A stretch of 6,470 nt of DNA from Candidatus Omnitrophota bacterium (lineage in GTDB: Bacteria > Omnitrophota > 4484-213): NCBI GenBank assembly GCA_030639955.1, contig DAOWKH010000082.1, positions 1 through 6,470 on the forward strand, read 5' to 3'. Position 1 is the first letter of the stretch, and every line of letters begins with the position of its first letter. Positions 3,887 through 6,470 of this stretch are shown here, one piece after another. The notes under the pieces were generated by a model, which saw only the letters and a list, made by a program, of their open reading frames with translations, did no database searches and had not been told where the DNA came from. A program made the position numbers and the translations under genes.

Positions 3887-4945
3887 ATGAATAAACGAAT
3901 TGTAATTTGTTCAGACGGAACTTGGAATACCCCAGACCAAAAAGAGGGAGGAAAATACCGCCCCACCAATGTTGTTAAGATTGCTCGAGCAGTTGCGCCT
4001 ATTTCTTTTGATGGAAAACCACAGGTGCTATTCTATGACAAAGGTGTTGGTGCAGAACAATCGGGTCTTGATCGTCTGGCAGGAGGTCTCTATGGCCATG
4101 GGATAGATGAGAATATAAAGGATGCATACCGCTTTCTCATACATAATTATGTTAAGGATGATGAAATTTTCTTTTTTGGGTTTAGCAGAGGCGCTTACAC
4201 TGTTAGAAGTGTAACCGGATTAATTCGCAACTCTGGGTTACTTAAGAAAGTTCATACCGACAAAATTGAAGAAGCCTATGAGCTTTATAGAAAGGACTTG
4301 CATCCTGATTCCAAGGAAATAAAAGAATTCAGACATAGATACTCCAGAGAGATTGAAATAAAATTTTTAGGTGTGTGGGATACTGTTGGAGCCTTGGGTG
4401 TCCCCGGTGGGTTGCTTAGACGCTGGAGGAAGAAACGCTATGAATTCCATGATGTTAAGCTAAGTGGGATTGTTAAAAATGGATATCACGCCGTTGCCAT
4501 AGATGAAAGGCGTAAACCATTTCAGCCCACTTTGTGGAAAAATGAGAAAAAACCCAGTCAGATAATTGAACAGGTGCAGTTTCCTGGAGTTCACAGTGAT
4601 GTTGGTGGTGGCTATATAAAGACCAATCTTTCAGATATAAGCCTACTGTGGATGGAAGAAAAAGCAGAAGATTGCGGCCTGATTTTTGAGGAAGAATATC
4701 TTAAGGAAATACTGGACCCCGATGCACTAGGAATATTGCATAATTCAAGGAGAGGTATATTTAGAATACTTCCCAGCTATATACGTCAGATAGGTGAAAA
4801 GAAATTGACATACGAAGCTGTTCATCCGGCAGCAATTTACAGATACAAAAATTATGAACCACCCTACAAACCGAGAAATTTGATTGAATATCTCCAGAAG
4901 TTCGACCATCGGGTAGCAAAAGTGCAGAGTTGGACTCGGAGTTAG
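3887..4945 (+). CDS. DUF2235 alpha/beta-hydrolase, Tle1-like
   Basis: This 352-residue protein belongs to the DUF2235 family, which includes the catalytic part of type VI secretion phospholipases of the Tle1 group and many stand-alone proteins. The start ICSDGTWNTP (7-16) is the typical first strand. YDKGVG (50-55) and GLYGHGIDENIKDAYRFL (67-84) follow. The nucleophile elbow is GFSRGAY (98-104) with S100 as candidate nucleophile. GVWDTVG (162-168, D165) and FPGVHSDVGGGY (232-243, H236) supply candidates for the acid and base. There is no signal peptide or membrane segment, and no secretion partner lies in the window, so a cytoplasmic hydrolase or lipase is as likely as an effector. AGGAGG (3876-3881) lies 5 bases before the ATG. 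The fic gene follows after 67 bp and is probably co-transcribed. The substrate is unknown. Confidence 0.87.
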   Translation: MNKRIVICSDGTWNTPDQKEGGKYRPTNVVKIARAVAPISFDGKPQVLFYDKGVGAEQSGLDRLAGGLYGHGIDENIKDAYRFLIHNYVKDDEIFFFGFSRGAYTVRSVTGLIRNSGLLKKVHTDKIEEAYELYRKDLHPDSKEIKEFRHRYSREIEIKFLGVWDTVGALGVPGGLLRRWRKKRYEFHDVKLSGIVKNGYHAVAIDERRKPFQPTLWKNEKKPSQIIEQVQFPGVHSDVGGGYIKTNLSDISLLWMEEKAEDCGLIFEEEYLKEILDPDALGILHNSRRGIFRILPSYIRQIGEKKLTYEAVHPAAIYRYKNYEPPYKPRNLIEYLQKFDHRVAKVQSWTRS

Positions 4946-5012
4946 AAGGAAAAGGATCAAAGTGTGCAATTCCAAACCCACATTGGAAGCGGGTGTGTCG
5001 AAGAGGTGAAAA

Positions 5013-5879
5013 TTGGGTAAAAAACATTTAATTTGGTCACCGGAATATAAGATAAGCACAAAGATTGCTAAAGCTCTTATGGAGATAGAGGCCGCTAAGA
5101 CCGTAGTCGAAAATACATATCTACCACCTTCAGTTGAAGCGGAATTGCGTCATCGGGCCCGTGTTCGGTCAACGCATTATTCAACACGTATTGAAGGTAA
5201 TCGTTTATCTCTAAAAGAAGCCGAAGCGGTTATTGAGAAGAAAAGGACGCATTTTCATGGACGTGAGCGGGATGTGAAAGAAGTCAGGAACTATTGGGAC
5301 GCTCTTCTTAAAGTCGAAGAATGGGCATCCAATAAGATGGATTTGACAGAGGATTTGATTAAAAAATTACACGCTGTTGTTGAAAGAAGCAAACGGGCTA
5401 AACCAACACCATATCGTGATGGCCAGAATGCGATACGTGATTCGGCTTCGGGCGCAATTGTTTATTTACCCCCAGAGGCAAAAGATGTTTCTAAACTTAT
5501 GTCCGAGATGGTTCGTTGGGTAAGAAAAGCTGAAAAAGAAAATATACCGGTTCCTGTAATTGCGGCCTTACTTCACTATCAATTTGTTACGATTCATCCT
5601 TACTATGATGGCAATGGTCGCACAGCACGTCTTTTGGCTACTTTCATTTTACAAAGAGATGGTTATGGACTTAATGGTTTTTTCTCCGTGGAGGAACATC
5701 ATGCACGAGATTTAAGCGTATACTATAAATCATTGACTGTTCATCAGCATCATAATTACTATGAAGGTAGAGCTGATGTAGATTTGACTTCTTGGGTGCA
5801 ATATTTTATTTGCCTTTTGGCAAAGGTTTTTACGCTTGCCAAGGATGAAGCGGTTAGTTTGGCCATCCCGGAGCTATAG
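5013..5879 (+). CDS. Fic family protein, class II-type, short C-terminus
   Basis: The 288-residue protein has the Fic active-site motif HPYYDGNGRTAR (195-206), with H195 as base; Tyr replaces the common Phe. Upstream, STRIEGN (57-63) fits the inhibitory S/T-x3-E-G/N helix, whose Glu (E61) would block ATP binding, so this enzyme is probably auto-inhibited like other class II Fic AMP-transferases. Both the N-terminal Fic domain and the core are complete. Family members of this type usually have about 370 residues with a winged-helix domain at the C-terminus. Here the frame stops at IPEL, just after the core, so that domain seems lost. The start is a TTG: AGAGG (5002-5006) is 6 bases before it and the next in-frame ATG comes only at codon 23. 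The direct repeat at the stop codon may mark the break. Confidence 0.85.
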   Translation: MGKKHLIWSPEYKISTKIAKALMEIEAAKTVVENTYLPPSVEAELRHRARVRSTHYSTRIEGNRLSLKEAEAVIEKKRTHFHGRERDVKEVRNYWDALLKVEEWASNKMDLTEDLIKKLHAVVERSKRAKPTPYRDGQNAIRDSASGAIVYLPPEAKDVSKLMSEMVRWVRKAEKENIPVPVIAALLHYQFVTIHPYYDGNGRTARLLATFILQRDGYGLNGFFSVEEHHARDLSVYYKSLTVHQHHNYYEGRADVDLTSWVQYFICLLAKVFTLAKDEAVSLAIPEL

Positions 5880-5900
5880 TTTATCGGAAATTTATCGGAA
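5880..5900 (+). repeat. 10-bp direct repeat at the fic stop
   Basis: TTTATCGGAA occurs at 5880-5889 and 5891-5900, one base apart, directly after the TAG stop of fic (5877-5879). Reading through the TAG gives 16 further codons to another TAG at 5928-5930, with no visible winged-helix signature. The repeat may be a slippage or deletion scar linked to loss of the C-terminal domain. Confidence 0.6.
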
Positions 5901-5929
5901 CTTAATCGTCAACTTAGTTTAAAAATATA

Positions 5930-5970
5930 GGACATTAAGGGACATAGATAAGGGACATCATTAAGAGACA
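5930..5970 (+). repeat. Degenerate GGGACAT tandem repeats
   Basis: GGACAT (5930-5935), GGGACAT (5939-5945), GGGACAT (5952-5958) and AGAGACA (5964-5970) recur at intervals of 10 to 13 bases. AAGGGACATAGATAAGGGA (5937-5955) matches the end of fxsA at 1421-1439 with one difference. The motif also resembles GGGGACAG at 877-884. It looks like a decayed dispersed repeat family. With the fic direct repeat, the cupin stump and the GTGACA repeats it fills the 304-bp gap before typA. Confidence 0.55.
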
Positions 5971-5997
5971 CTACAGAAGAGAGAAAAAGAGGCAAAG

Positions 5998-6081
5998 ATG
6001 GAGATAAAAATACAAAAATTAAATCAGGAGCAGCTCAAAGAGATGGGTGTGTTTAATCAGAAACACTATAATTTTAAGTAA
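5998..6081 (+). pseudogene. Truncated cupin-domain gene (N-terminal stump)
   Basis: The ATG at 5998 opens a 27-codon frame: MEIKIQKLNQEQLKEMGVFN, then QKHYNFK and TAA. The first 20 residues look like the start of small single-domain cupins of the DUF861/EutQ-like type, which from memory begin MEIK...E.LKELGVF and go on W-P-I-W-E-K-E. The match breaks after FN, so all of the beta barrel and its metal ligands are missing. AGAGG (5988-5992) is still present 5 bases before the ATG, so a short peptide could be made. It contains the third copy of the 13-bp repeat (6018-6030). The cupin identity rests on 20 residues and my recall of the family. Confidence 0.45.
6018..6030 (+). repeat. 13-bp repeat ATTAAATCAGGAG, copy 3
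   Basis: This third exact copy falls inside the cupin stump, where it encodes most of K-L-N-Q-E. It is the only one of the three in a frame with its own ribosome binding site and start codon, which suggests it is the original coding context. Confidence 0.6.
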
Positions 6082-6093
6082 TGCACATTTTAC

Positions 6094-6129
6094 TGTGACA
6101 ATACTGTGACATTATACCGTGACATTATA
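6094..6129 (+). repeat. Triplicated GTGACA motif before typA
   Basis: TGTGACA occurs at 6094-6100 and 6105-6111, and CGTGACA at 6118-6124. The last two copies share GTGACATTATA (6106-6116 and 6119-6129) with a 13-bp period. Each unit resembles a -35 hexamer followed by an AT-rich part. They may be promoter duplications or sites for a regulator. Confidence 0.65.
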
Positions 6130-6147
6130 ACAATGAAAAAATATGTT
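6119..6147 (+). promoter_or_regulatory. Candidate typA promoter
   Basis: GTGACA (6119-6124) matches five of six -35 positions, and TATGTT (6142-6147) matches four of six -10 positions, at the ideal 17-bp spacing. Transcription would begin near 6154, leaving a 30-base leader before typA. The other two GTGACA copies have no -10 at a suitable distance. Confidence 0.45.
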
Positions 6148-6183
6148 TTAGGGAACTGTAATTAGAAGAGGAAATTAAAGATT

Positions 6184-6470
6184 ATGCCCAACCAGAAAAG
6201 AAGAAAAGATGTGCGGAATCTTGCGATTATTGCGCACGTTGACCATGGAAAAACGACCCTCATCGACGCCCTCCTTAAATATACAGGAGCTTATAAATTC
6301 AAGGAAGGTGAAACAGAGGTTATGGACTCGAATCCCCTTGAGAAAGAAAGGGGAATTACCATTTTATCAAAAAATGCGTCTTTTGAATATAAAGGGGTGC
6401 AGTGTAATATCGTTGATACGCCGGGGCATGCTGATTTTGGAAGCGAAGTAGAAAGAGTTCTTAAAATGGT
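6184..6470 (+). CDS. typA: GTP-binding protein TypA/BipA, partial
   Basis: Translation from the ATG at 6184 gives 95 codons that run past the window edge. The first residues (MPNQKRRKDVRNLAIIAHVD) lead into the P-loop AHVDHGKT (17-24). ERGITI (55-60) is the switch I/G2 motif and DTPGHADFGSEVERV (78-92) is the G3 motif. The V-M-D-S-N-P-L-E-K-E-R-G-I-T-I-L-S-K-N order is typical of TypA rather than of EF-G or LepA. TypA is a ribosome-associated translational GTPase that helps large-subunit assembly and growth under cold or other stress. About 600 residues are expected, so some five sixths lie outside. AGAGGA (6167-6172) is 11 bases before the ATG, slightly far. An overlapping frame at 6209-6451 is a shadow of this gene. 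Confidence 0.93.
   Translation, partial: MPNQKRRKDVRNLAIIAHVDHGKTTLIDALLKYTGAYKFKEGETEVMDSNPLEKERGITILSKNASFEYKGVQCNIVDTPGHADFGSEVERVLKM

Noticed and set aside
4965..5000. tRNA-like 3' end (TTCCAAACCCAC)
   Set aside because: No anticodon stem, D arm or matching acceptor stem can be folded around it.
4745..5059. Two overlapping minus-strand frames
   Set aside because: They are antisense to the end of DUF2235 and the start of fic and show no coding features.
6209..6451. 80-residue open frame
   Set aside because: It is a shadow within typA, whose GTPase motifs lie in another frame.

Overview
The window looks like a stretch of chromosome from an uncultured, AT-rich Gram-negative-type bacterium. 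The gene set and the 'CCTGCCTGCC' palindromes resemble what I recall from Omnitrophota-like candidate-phylum genomes, but that assignment is inference. Nearly all genes lie on the + strand. Housekeeping genes (an fxsA-like membrane gene; the start of typA/bipA at the right edge) enclose accessory material: a toxin-antitoxin pair, two Fic-domain proteins of different subclasses, a nitroreductase, a DUF2235 hydrolase, and scars of lost genes.

Layout. 1-106 holds only the N-terminal scar of a serine recombinase. 242-466 encodes a 74-residue protein made almost entirely of four 16-18 residue repeats. 467-739 is non-coding and ends in a cluster of five short hairpins, including a perfect 22-bp palindrome. 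740-832 is a very small, strongly charged 30-residue ORF with a strong ribosome binding site. 833-1027 is repeat debris. 1028-1435 is FxsA. A near-perfect sigma70 promoter with operator-like inverted repeats (1451-1509) drives an antitoxin-toxin pair (1524-2146, ATGA overlap). A RhuM-Fic fusion protein follows at 2203-3198. A second copy of the palindromic element lies at 3230-3260, then a nitroreductase (3306-3833), a DUF2235 alpha/beta hydrolase (3887-4945) and a class II-type Fic protein that seems to lack its usual C-terminal domain (5013-5879). The 304-bp gap 5880-6183 holds small tandem repeats, the 27-codon stump of a probable cupin gene and a candidate typA promoter. TypA/BipA starts at 6184 and runs off the edge.

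How the genes may work together. The toxin-antitoxin pair is a self-contained autoregulated module. A terminator-shaped hairpin inside the toxin gene could limit read-through into rhuM-fic. DUF2235 and the second Fic gene are 67 bp apart and probably co-transcribed. A 13-bp sequence recurs three times just after or within gene remnants, and a 26-bp version brackets the DUF2235-fic block. In both places it can be read as the start of the same cupin-like protein, which hints at a gene duplication or insertion that broke a cupin gene. The most unusual items are the four-repeat protein, the intragenic hairpins, the palindromic element with RNA-compatible G-U changes, and the paired cupin remnants.
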